Assembly (NCBI GenBank): GCA_027293665.1
Contig: JAPUFN010000053.1
Span: 1-6,203 of the forward strand
Reading direction: 5' to 3'
Length of the DNA stretch: 6,203 nt
Source: Gammaproteobacteria bacterium
Lineage (GTDB): Bacteria > Pseudomonadota > Gammaproteobacteria > Pseudomonadales > Azotimanducaceae
This document shows positions 1 to 6,172 of this stretch, one piece after another (positions within the stretch are counted from its first letter, which is position 1; every line of letters begins with the position of its first letter). Both the position numbers and the translations under genes were made by a program. Under the pieces are notes generated by a model. That model had not been told where the DNA came from and ran no database searches. It saw only the letters and a program-made list of their open reading frames with translations.

Positions 1-51
1 CGAGCGCACGAGCGCCTTTGGTTTGGAGGTCCTTTGAGAGAGCTTGCCGGC

Positions 52-2016
52 TCAACTCTGCGAGGCAGGAGAGACGCGCAGGACTTCGGCGATGGTGGTG
101 AGGCCCGCGCCCACTTTCTGAGCACCGGATAACCGCAGCGTGCGCATGCCTTCCTTGAAAGCCTGCTTACGCAAGGTTTCCAGTTCCAGCTCAGCCGTGA
201 TATGGGATTGAATGCGCTCGCTCATCGGCAACAGCTCATAGATCCCCATGCGACCCATGTAGCCGGTGTCGCGGCACTCGATGCATCCCTGTGGGGCGTA
301 CACGTGTTCCGGCGGCTTGGCCCGGAACGGCTTCATGAGCAGGTTCCAGGCTTCAGCATCGACGTCCTCTTCCACTTTGCAATGCGGGCAAAGTGTTCGC
401 ACGAGGCGCTGCGCCATGATGCCGAGCACCGTGGCTTTGATCATATAAGGTGGTATCCCAAGGTCGAGCAGACGGGTGATCGCAGTTGGCGCATCGTTTG
501 TGTGCAGCGTGGAGATCACGAGGTGACCGGTCAACGAAGCCTGGATCGCCATCTCGGCCGTCTCCAGATCGCGAATCTCTCCGATCATGATGATATCCGG
601 GTCTTGTCGCAGCAGTGAGCGGACACCGGAGGCAAAGCTCACATCGATATTGCGCTGCACCTGCATCTGGTTGAAAGCGGGCTCGACCATCTCGATCGGA
701 TCTTCGATCGTGCAGACGTTGACTGCGTCTGTTGCCAGTTGCTTGAGCGTGGAATATAGCGTGGTGGTCTTGCCGGATCCCGTGGGCCCGGTAACTAATA
801 CGATGCCGTTGGGTGAATTAGCCATGGACTGCCAGCGGTCGTAGTCATCGCCGGTGAGTCCGAGCTGCGCGAAACTTCTAAGCAGCACGTCCGGGTCGAA
901 AACCCGCAGCACCATCTTTTCACCGAACGCGGTGGGCAGGGTCGACAAGCGCAGTTCGATCTCATCCCCATCGGGACTTTTCGTCTTGACTCGGCCATCC
1001 TGCGGTCGGCGCTTTTCTGCCACGTCCATCCGGCCGAGAATTTTCAAGCGGCTGGTGACCGCTGTGTTGACGGCCGCCGGCAGTTCGTAAACATGGTGGA
1101 GCACGCCATCGATGCGAAATCGGATCAGGCCCTTGTCACGTCGTGGCTCGATATGGATGTCACTGGCGCGCTGGTCAAACGCGTACTGCAGCAGCCAGTC
1201 GACAATATTGACAATGTGCGCATCGTTGGCTTCCGGAGATTTCAAACTGCCCAGTTCGAGCATCTGCTCGAAGTTGGCAACCGCTGATACCTCGAAACCT
1301 GCAGCTGCGGCTTTCGCCACAGAACGGGCCATCGTGTAAAACTCGAGCATCCGCAGGTTGAGGTCTGCTGGATTGACCACCACCCGCTTGATCCTGCGGC
1401 CGCGCAGAGTCTGGGTGAGCATGCCTTCCCATTGATACATATACGGCTGAGCGCTCGCGATCACGACCTCGTCGTCGGAGACTTCCAGTGCAAGGATCTG
1501 ATGGCGTTGGGCGAAGGCATACGACATCACCTCGGTGACGGCGTTGACGTTGATCTTGAGCGGGTCGATGCGCACGTAGGGTTGACGCGACGTCTCGGCC
1601 AACCACAGCGTCATCGTTTCGAGATCGAACGTGGCACCTGGATCGTTGCGATTCTCGTATTCTCGCGCAGCGACGATTTCCATCGCATGCTGCAGGAGTT
1701 CTTTTTTGGTGCGCGGTGCAATCAGGATATCTTCTGCCTGCCGTTGGCTGACGAATCCTTCTTTGACGAATTCATCGAGCACGGTAGGCAAATCGAGCAG
1801 TCGTTCGGGCTCAGTGGTCAGGCGCTCAGAAAGTACACCAGGGTCAGGGTTTGTGTGTGGAGTATCTGCGGCAGCGGGACCGTGAGCCGCAGCGTTCAGA
1901 TCCTGCTGCGGGGATTTACTATCCGCCAACTCTTCGGCGCCATCAGCGGACGCTGCCGGTCCGTTTTCGGAGTCTTCCGGCTCTTTTGAGGTAAGCGATG
2001 TGGGCGAACTGGCCAC
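52..2016 (-). CDS. GspE/PilB-family type II secretion / type IV pilus ATPase
   Basis: A hexameric cytoplasmic ATPase of this family powers pseudopilus or type IV pilus assembly at the inner membrane. Seen in the 654-residue product: an Ala/Asp/Glu-rich, probably disordered N-terminus (about 1-70); a T2SSE N-terminal-type domain (about 75-190); the ATPase core with Walker A GPTGSGKTT (410-418), Asp box TIEDPIE (436-442), Walker B DIIMIGEIRD (474-483) and His box TLHTND (503-508); and a zinc tetracysteine made of Cys543/Cys546 and Cys578/Cys581. The start is a GTG with an in-frame TAG directly before it, so it cannot lie further upstream; AGGGA, about 7 bases upstream of the GTG, is a usable ribosome site. 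Complete and without visible defects. GspE and PilB/MshE subfamilies cannot be separated here because no partner genes (GspF/PilC, pseudopilins) are in view. Family call is firm, subfamily open. Confidence 0.95.
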   Translation of the reverse strand: MASSPTSLTSKEPEDSENGPAASADGAEELADSKSPQQDLNAAAHGPAAADTPHTNPDPGVLSERLTTEPERLLDLPTVLDEFVKEGFVSQRQAEDILIAPRTKKELLQHAMEIVAAREYENRNDPGATFDLETMTLWLAETSRQPYVRIDPLKINVNAVTEVMSYAFAQRHQILALEVSDDEVVIASAQPYMYQWEGMLTQTLRGRRIKRVVVNPADLNLRMLEFYTMARSVAKAAAAGFEVSAVANFEQMLELGSLKSPEANDAHIVNIVDWLLQYAFDQRASDIHIEPRRDKGLIRFRIDGVLHHVYELPAAVNTAVTSRLKILGRMDVAEKRRPQDGRVKTKSPDGDEIELRLSTLPTAFGEKMVLRVFDPDVLLRSFAQLGLTGDDYDRWQSMANSPNGIVLVTGPTGSGKTTTLYSTLKQLATDAVNVCTIEDPIEMVEPAFNQMQVQRNIDVSFASGVRSLLRQDPDIIMIGEIRDLETAEMAIQASLTGHLVISTLHTNDAPTAITRLLDLGIPPYMIKATVLGIMAQRLVRTLCPHCKVEEDVDAEAWNLLMKPFRAKPPEHVYAPQGCIECRDTGYMGRMGIYELLPMSERIQSHITAELELETLRKQAFKEGMRTLRLSGAQKVGAGLTTIAEVLRVSPASQS

Positions 2017-2238
2017 CTAAGTCCCTGATTTAGCCTAGCTTTAGCAGTTAAAGGCATGACCTGATATTTTGCAACCGCCGCAGGCCTCAAGAACATGACA
2101 GACATCACAGAGCGCTGCCTAAACCGCCAAAATCGGGCAGGCAGGTTGGCGAAACGGCCTTTTTCGGGGTGCGATTTCCCCCTTCCTGCTGGTGTAGAAT
2201 GCGCGGCCCGCGACAACCGGCAGGAGAAGAAAAGCGCA
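2017..2238. other. Divergent intergenic region between the ATPase gene and argA
   Basis: This gap must hold the start signals of both diverging genes. The argA side has a convincing -10 (see its own entry). On the minus strand I see only weak candidates, for example TTGCAA (2065-2070) with a poor -10 seventeen bases further on, so I do not call a promoter for the ATPase gene. A 6-bp inverted repeat (CGCCAA 2125-2130, TTGGCG 2146-2151, 15-base loop) lies upstream of the argA promoter and could be an operator or chance. No recognisable ARG box is visible. Confidence 0.5.
2172..2207 (+). promoter_or_regulatory. Probable sigma-70 promoter for argA-ilvD
   Basis: TAGAAT at 2195-2200, in the context GGTGTAGAATGCGCGG, is a good -10 hexamer (5 of 6 to TATAAT) of the kind common in gammaproteobacterial promoters. 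The -35 region around 2172-2177 (CGATTT) is a poor match, so strength or an activator requirement is unknown. Transcription would start near 2207, leaving a leader of about 32 bases with the Shine-Dalgarno AGGAG (2222-2226) before the GTG at 2239. The spacing is sensible for argA starting at 2239 and inconsistent with the upstream ATG at 2095. Confidence 0.5.
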
Positions 2239-3561
2239 GTGGACACGAGCGGCTACGCGCAGTGGTTCAGGGATTCAACCCCCTACATCAGCATGCACCG
2301 GAACAAGACCTTCGTGGTCCTGTTGGACGGCGCAGCACTGGCGCACCCCAACCTGATAAATATTGTCCACGATCTGGCCCTTGTCAGCGTGTTGGGTGCC
2401 CGGCTCGTGCTGGTGCACGGCGCGCGACCGCAGATCGATGCACAGTTACCCGACAGTACATTTCACGACGGCCGTCGCATCACGCAGGAATCCGATCTCA
2501 CGACATTGCTCGGCACATTCGGCGAACTGCGCACTCACATAGAAGCTCTCTTCTCGACCGGTCTGCCAACCAGTCCACTGCGGCAGTCCGATATTGCCGT
2601 GGTGAGCGGAAATTTCGTGACCGCACAACCTCTGGGAGTAGTCGATGGGGTCGACCATCTGCTCACCGGCCGAGCCAGAAAGATTCATCGCAAGCGAATC
2701 AACGGAGCACTCGATAGCGGCGCGCTGGTACTACTGTCTCCCCTGGGCTACTCGCCCTCGGGTCAGGTATTCAATCTTCCCGCCGCTGAACTCGCCGCTG
2801 ATGTCGCCATCGCGCTGAATGCTGAGAAATTCATCGTGTTCAACGCAGAACACGCCCTGACAGATGCAAAAGGCGAGCGTCGAAGTGTCTTGAGTCCTGC
2901 CGATCTCGACGCCCACATCTCTGCGAAAGAGGATGCCGACACCAGCGGCAATCAGCTACATCTGCGCGCCGTAATGAGAGCCTGTCGTGGCGGTATCAGG
3001 AGTTGCCAGCTCGTCAGCTACGTCGAAGACGGCGCCCTGCTCGCCGAACTCTACACCGCACAGGGGCATGGCACTCAGGTGCGCGAAAACTATGCCGGGC
3101 TCGTGAGACCAGCTACCCCTGAAGACGTGGCCAGCATTGTCGAGGTTATTCGCCCGCTGGAAGAAGCCGGCGTGCTGGTGCGCCGTTCGCGCGATCGCCT
3201 CGAACGCGAGATCGGACAATTCCTGGTCGCCGACATCGACAACAACGTGGTCGGCTGCTGCGCTATCTACCCCTTCGGCACAGTAGCCGAGCTTGCCTGT
3301 GTTGCCGTGCACCCTTCTTACCGTGATCTCGACCGAAACCCGGGCATCGGTGCACGCCTGCTGGCCGCAGCAGAGCAGGCAGCGGCCGCCAGCGGCGCAA
3401 CGGAACTCTTTGCTCTGACGACCCAGACCCGGGACTGGTTTATCGAAAACGGGTTCGCCGACGCAGCAACCGAGGCGCTTCCCGCGCCGAAGCAGGCGCT
3501 GTATAACTATCAGAGAAACGCCAAGGTGATGATCAAATCATTGGATTGGAACGATGACTGA
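2239..3561 (+). CDS. argA: Amino-acid N-acetyltransferase (N-acetylglutamate synthase)
   Basis: Transfers acetyl from acetyl-CoA to glutamate, the first committed step of arginine synthesis, in the cytoplasm; the classical enzyme is feedback-inhibited by arginine (family knowledge). The product is 440 residues, matching the usual length of about 440. The amino-acid-kinase-like domain (about 1-280) shows LVLVHGARPQID (H60), the SGNF motif (123-126), TGRARKI, and LLSPLGYSPSG near 165-175. The GNAT domain (about 288-436) starts at VRPATPEDV and has the acetyl-CoA loop region VAVHPSYR to GIGARLL (355-375) and the characteristic LYNYQRN (421-427). Start: GTG at 2239 with AGGAG 12 bases upstream; this gives the expected N-terminus leading into FRDSTPYI, as in known ArgA. 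An ATG at 2095 would add 48 unrelated residues across the promoter. The 3' end overlaps ilvD by 8 bases. Odd point: the acetyl-CoA loop seems about two residues longer than in typical ArgA. Confidence 0.95.
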   Translation: MDTSGYAQWFRDSTPYISMHRNKTFVVLLDGAALAHPNLINIVHDLALVSVLGARLVLVHGARPQIDAQLPDSTFHDGRRITQESDLTTLLGTFGELRTHIEALFSTGLPTSPLRQSDIAVVSGNFVTAQPLGVVDGVDHLLTGRARKIHRKRINGALDSGALVLLSPLGYSPSGQVFNLPAAELAADVAIALNAEKFIVFNAEHALTDAKGERRSVLSPADLDAHISAKEDADTSGNQLHLRAVMRACRGGIRSCQLVSYVEDGALLAELYTAQGHGTQVRENYAGLVRPATPEDVASIVEVIRPLEEAGVLVRRSRDRLEREIGQFLVADIDNNVVGCCAIYPFGTVAELACVAVHPSYRDLDRNPGIGARLLAAAEQAAAASGATELFALTTQTRDWFIENGFADAATEALPAPKQALYNYQRNAKVMIKSLDWNDD

Positions 3562-5224
3562 TAAAAGACCCTACTCTTCCGTCGTGGTCGATGGCCCAGC
3601 GCAGGCTCCGAGCCGTGCCATGCTCTATCCGGTGGGCTTCACGGAGGAAGACTTCAGTAAGTCGCAGATCGGCATCGCCTCCACCGGTAGCATGGTCACA
3701 CCCTGCAACATGCACTTAAACGCACTTGCGGAAGTTTCCGCGCAGGGCGTGGACGAAGCCGGCGGCAAGAGCGTGCAGTTCAACACCATCACAGTATCGG
3801 ATGGTATTTCCATGGGTACCCCCGGCATGCGCTACTCGCTGGTTTCCCGCGAAGTGATTGCAGACTCCATCGAAACAGTCGTGGCTGCACAGGGGTTCGA
3901 TGGCTTCGTCGCAATCGGCGGCTGTGACAAGAACATGCCCGCCTGTGCGATGGCCATGGCGCGCCTCGACCGACCCAGCGTGTTTGTCTATGGCGGCACG
4001 ATTCAACCAGGCGCTGAACGGCGCGATGTCGTCTCTGTGTTCGAAGCAGTGGGCAAGCATGCAGCCGGCAGCATTTCCGACATCGAACTCAAGGAAATAG
4101 AGAGTACCGCCATTCCCGGACCCGGCTCGTGCGGCGGTATGTATACAGCCAACACGATGGCGTCTGCCATTGAAGCGCTGGGGTTATCGCTCGCCAACAG
4201 TTCCGCTCTGGAAGCCGTCTCCGACGCGAAACGCCAGGATGCCTATGCAGCCGGTGCCGCAGTGATGAATCTCATCGAGCTCGGCATCAAGCCAAGCGAT
4301 ATTCTGAGCATGGAGGCGTTCGAAAACGCGATCACCGTCGTCATTGCGCTGGAAGGCTCAACCAATGCGGTGCTGCATCTGCTCGCGATTGCCCACACCG
4401 CACGTGTGCCGTTGACAATTGACGATTTCACTCGCGTCGGGAAAAGGGTACCGGTGCTTGCCGACATGCGGCCAGCCGGGCTGTACTCGATGAGCGAACT
4501 GATCGCGATCGGCGGCATCCAACCATTGATGAAAATGTTGCTCTCCGAAGGCCTGCTCCATGGCGACTGCCTGACAGTCACCGGTGAGACTCTGCAGGAA
4601 AATCTGGCATCGGTGGCGCCCTATCCGGCTGACCAGAAGGTCATCCGTCCGCTGTCCGATCCGGTCAAGAAGGATTCTCATCTCGTCATCCTTTACGGCA
4701 ATCTTGCCCCACAAGGTGCCGTCGCCAAGATAACCGGTCATGAAGGCCTCACTTTCACCGGCACCGCAAAGTGCTTCCATGGAGAGGAAGCCGCAATGGA
4801 AGCGATACTGAACCGTAAAATCAGCAAAGGCGACGTGCTCGTTATTCGCTATGAAGGTCCGCGGGGCGGCCCCGGTATGCGGGAAATGCTCTCTCCCACC
4901 AGTGCCATCAGCGGCATGGGTTTAGCAGACGACGTAGCGCTGATCACCGATGGCCGATTCTCCGGCGGCTCTCACGGCTTTGTGATCGGACACATCACAC
5001 CCGAGGCTTTCGATGGCGGTCCAATCGGACTGATCGAAGACGGCGACACGATTACGGTTGATGCCGAGACTCGCGAAATCAATCTCGAGGTCGACGCGGC
5101 AACGCTGGATGCCCGCAGAGCTAACTGGGTTCAGCCCGAGCCCTATGCCGAGCGCGGAGCATTGGCAAAATATGCCAGGCTGGTCAGTTCCGCCAGCGAA
5201 GGTGCTGTGACCGACAAGATCTGA
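3554..5224 (+). CDS. ilvD: Dihydroxy-acid dehydratase
   Basis: Dehydrates 2,3-dihydroxy-isovalerate and 2,3-dihydroxy-3-methylvalerate to the 2-oxo acids that give valine, leucine (and pantothenate) and isoleucine; cytoplasmic iron-sulfur enzyme. The 556-residue product is full length for the shorter family form; E. coli IlvD is about 616. Visible cluster cysteines: Cys51 (TPCNMHLNAL), Cys124 (GGCDKNMPAC) and Cys193 (GPGSCGGMYTANTM). Asp83 (SDGISMGTPGM), Asp125 and Lys126 fit the magnesium site, with the lysine carbamylated in solved relatives. The GRFSGGSHG loop (467-475) contains the conserved active-site serine region. By length and cysteine pattern I infer the [2Fe-2S], more oxygen-tolerant type, but sequence alone does not prove this. 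The start ATG overlaps the argA stop (ATGACTGA), and the site before it (GGATTGGA) is a weak ribosome site, so translation probably depends on coupling to argA. No defects seen. Confidence 0.96.
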   Translation: MTDKRPYSSVVVDGPAQAPSRAMLYPVGFTEEDFSKSQIGIASTGSMVTPCNMHLNALAEVSAQGVDEAGGKSVQFNTITVSDGISMGTPGMRYSLVSREVIADSIETVVAAQGFDGFVAIGGCDKNMPACAMAMARLDRPSVFVYGGTIQPGAERRDVVSVFEAVGKHAAGSISDIELKEIESTAIPGPGSCGGMYTANTMASAIEALGLSLANSSALEAVSDAKRQDAYAAGAAVMNLIELGIKPSDILSMEAFENAITVVIALEGSTNAVLHLLAIAHTARVPLTIDDFTRVGKRVPVLADMRPAGLYSMSELIAIGGIQPLMKMLLSEGLLHGDCLTVTGETLQENLASVAPYPADQKVIRPLSDPVKKDSHLVILYGNLAPQGAVAKITGHEGLTFTGTAKCFHGEEAAMEAILNRKISKGDVLVIRYEGPRGGPGMREMLSPTSAISGMGLADDVALITDGRFSGGSHGFVIGHITPEAFDGGPIGLIEDGDTITVDAETREINLEVDAATLDARRANWVQPEPYAERGALAKYARLVSSASEGAVTDKI

Positions 5225-5334
5225 GGCCGCAGCATTTACTGCGTCTTCAAGTCGAGGCGACTGAGCGGACTGACGACGGCGTTCCCCCCGCCGTATTCAA
5301 GCAAAGAATATTCGAAGCTGATGACGCAATACAC
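5225..5334. other. Junction between ilvD and cassette DNA
   Basis: This stretch separates the conserved operon from the first attC cassette. A 5-bp hairpin (CGCAG 5228-5232, loop CATTTA, CTGCG 5239-5243) follows the ilvD stop, but it lacks a T-run, so I do not call it a terminator. No clear GTTRRRY cassette core or attI is visible; the only GTT (5281-5283) continues as CCCC. The boundary of the cassette region on this side is therefore undefined. Confidence 0.4.
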
Positions 5335-5454
5335 ATGGACCTTTCTGATACGTGCGACGGGGAGGAGGAAGCAAGTGCTAAGTATCGAGTATATTTCGAA
5401 AATATGCGGCAGAAAATGCGTTCTCCAATTCAGCCCGATACGGAACCAAAGTGA
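5335..5454 (+). CDS. Small ORF or 3' remnant of a cassette gene ending at attC1
   Basis: A 39-codon frame from ATG 5335 ends in TGA one base before the GCCTAAC core of attC1, the typical place for a cassette gene to end. The product is charged (acidic DGEEEA stretch, then KYRVYFENMRQKMR) and I do not recognise it. The frame stays open upstream to 5125, inside ilvD, with no ATG, GTG or TTG before 5335. This fits a gene whose 5' part was lost as well as a genuine small ORF. No good ribosome site precedes the ATG. A competing frame offers ATG 5321 or GTG 5375, the latter with a strong GAGGAGG site 6 bases upstream, and stops at the TAA inside the attC core (5459-5461). The position supports a coding end here; which frame is real is uncertain. 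Confidence 0.3.
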   Translation: MDLSDTCDGEEEASAKYRVYFENMRQKMRSPIQPDTEPK

Positions 5455-5455
5455 C

Positions 5456-5554
5456 GCCTAACAATTCGTTGCAGCGGACAGCCAAAAGCGTAACTTTTTG
5501 TGCTTGCGCACAAAAATCGCCTCTTTTGTCTGCCGCTGAACTCTGGCGTTAGGC
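5456..5554 (+). other. attC: Integron attC site 1 (59-base element)
   Basis: The outer cores are perfect inverted repeats: R'' GCCTAAC (5456-5462) and R' GTTAGGC (5548-5554). The inner arms are CAGCGG (5472-5477) and CCGCTG (5533-5538), extended inward by CAG/CTG, CAAAAG/CTTTTG, GCG/CGC and a perfect 9-bp stem TTTTTGTGC/GCACAAAAA (5495-5503, 5508-5516) around a TTGC loop. Unpaired bases G5471 and A5478 lie only in the left arm, as the extrahelical bases do in the well-known aadA1 site, and the spacers AATTCG and CTCTGGC resemble that site too. This sets the orientation: the upstream cassette reads left to right. Integrase would cut G^TT between 5548 and 5549. Both cores intact, so probably functional if an integrase is present. 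Confidence 0.93.
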
Positions 5555-5570
5555 GTCGTCCAAGAGCTAT

Positions 5571-5978
5571 CTAGATCCGCTGGTGAAATCCCCACCGGTG
5601 CCCCTCGCAATCCAGTACTTCGTAACGCCGATCCCCCCACGGCGCATTGTTTAGCTCCAGAACGATCTTGCCTCCCTGCTCAACCGACCTCGCATAGTGC
5701 TCGTCAACTTCATCGACATAGACCACGAGCATCTGGGAACATCCACCCAACCGTTGTGGGCTCGCCAATCCGTGATTTCCGCTCATACCAATCATTATCC
5801 TGCTATCAAGGACCCTTAGCTCGGTTAGCACAACCTTTCCGCGTTCATCCAAATATCGATCTCGCTCATCTTCCTCAAAACCGAAAGCCCCGCATAAGAA
5901 CGTAGCTGCAGCCTCTACGTCGTCGTATGTCACTCTTGCGAGAATTCTCGGTGACCCAACTGGAGGGTTTTGTGGCAT
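5571..5978 (-). CDS. VOC-superfamily (glyoxalase/bleomycin-resistance fold) protein
   Basis: 135 residues, full length for a single-domain VOC protein. It shows the two babbb-like halves: the first with DDVEAAATFLCGAFGFEE (19-36) and ELRVLDSRIMIG (53-64), the second with LVVYVDEVDEHYARSVEQG (84-102), then NAPWGDRRYEVLDCEGHRWGF (111-131), a PhnB/COG2764-like ending. I see no histidine in the first strand where glyoxalase-type metal ligands usually sit, so neither metal-dependent glyoxalase activity nor drug binding can be claimed; substrate unknown. The start ATG at 5976-5978 has AGGAG (complement at 5988-5992) 9 bases upstream. The stop is TAG, 16 bases inside the left cassette core. The gene is a cassette passenger, antisense to attC orientation. 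VOC proteins are frequent cassette passengers (family knowledge). Fold call is firm, function open. Confidence 0.88.
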   Translation of the reverse strand: MPQNPPVGSPRILARVTYDDVEAAATFLCGAFGFEEDERDRYLDERGKVVLTELRVLDSRIMIGMSGNHGLASPQRLGGCSQMLVVYVDEVDEHYARSVEQGGKIVLELNNAPWGDRRYEVLDCEGHRWGFHQRI

Positions 5979-6020
5979 TCTCTTGCTCTCCTGCGGTTCC
6001 GGCCGCCTATGTACCTTTCA

Positions 6021-6049
6021 ATAATGGACAGCTCAAACTTCAAGTGCAA
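6021..6049 (-). promoter_or_regulatory. Candidate promoter of the cassette VOC gene
   Basis: On the minus strand TTGCAC (6044-6049) and CATTAT (6021-6026) are separated by exactly 17 bases. The matches to TTGACA and TATAAT are moderate (3 of 6 and 4 of 6). Transcription would begin near 6014, giving a short leader with the AGGAG site before the VOC start at 5978. It lies between the gene and the adjacent attC, so it would travel with the cassette. A second pairing (TTGAGC with TACATA) is possible but weaker. Confidence 0.35.
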
Positions 6050-6057
6050 CAGCCGAC

Positions 6058-6157
6058 GCCTAACAACTCGCCGCAGCGGACGCACTAAAGTGTCCTCCTT
6101 TTTGCATTCGCAAGGAGGCCGCCACTTCAGCAGGCCGCTGAGCTCTGGACGCTATAC
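6058..6157 (+). other. attC: Integron attC site 2, with degenerate right core
   Basis: The left half closely matches attC1: core GCCTAAC (6058-6064), then AACTCGCCGCAGCGGAC, very similar to attC1's left half. The right half has CCGCTG (6135-6140) followed by AGCTCTGGAC. Inner pairing includes AAGTG/CACTT (6088-6092, 6123-6127), CCTCC/GGAGG (6094-6098, 6114-6118) and a TTGC/GCAA tip. A6080 is extrahelical in the left arm, giving the same orientation as attC1. The expected R' GTTAGGC is replaced by GCTATAC (6151-6157, 4 of 7 matching), which breaks the near-invariant GTT. The arms are conserved between the two sites while the loops differ, as in attC families of one lineage. Identity as attC is clear; function of its right core is doubtful. 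Confidence 0.85.
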
Positions 6158-6172
6158 AGCGAGCGCGGCAGA

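Larger units (their letters stand above)
5549..6151 (+). mobile_element. Integron gene cassette carrying a reversed VOC gene
   Basis: By the usual cassette rule (from TTRRRY after one attC cut site to the G of the next), this cassette runs from the T at 5549 to the G at 6151, about 600 bp. It contains one recognisable gene, on the strand opposite to the cassette direction, and ends with its own attC. I see no convincing plus-strand gene inside it. Most cassettes hold a gene in line with attC and rely on an upstream promoter; this one probably carries its own promoter. No integrase gene is in the window, so the array type (chromosomal integron, CALIN, or stray insertion) is undetermined. Confidence 0.8.

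Noticed and set aside
1..51. CGAGCGCACGAGCGC short direct repeat left of the ATPase stop
   Set aside because: Two short GC-rich units at the window edge; too little sequence to support a terminator, repeat family or gene start.
1432..1989. 185-codon plus-strand frame opposite the ATPase gene
   Set aside because: Shadow of a strongly supported gene on the other strand; no motifs, explained by codon bias of GC-rich DNA.
2095..2238. 48-residue N-terminal extension of ArgA
   Set aside because: Contains the likely promoter and ribosome site, has unusual composition, and exceeds the normal ArgA length.
5228..5243. Hairpin after ilvD as a Rho-independent terminator
   Set aside because: Only a 5-bp stem and no T-run after it.
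5458..5640. 60-codon minus-strand frame across attC1 and the VOC 3' end
   Set aside because: It is translation of the attC stem plus a shadow of the VOC gene; no start signal and no family resemblance.
5456..6157. The repeated GCCTAAC...CAGCGG blocks as a CRISPR array or insertion-sequence ends
   Set aside because: Only two copies about 600 bp apart, each an internally folded inverted repeat of attC type; no short regular spacers, no transposase and no target-site duplication.
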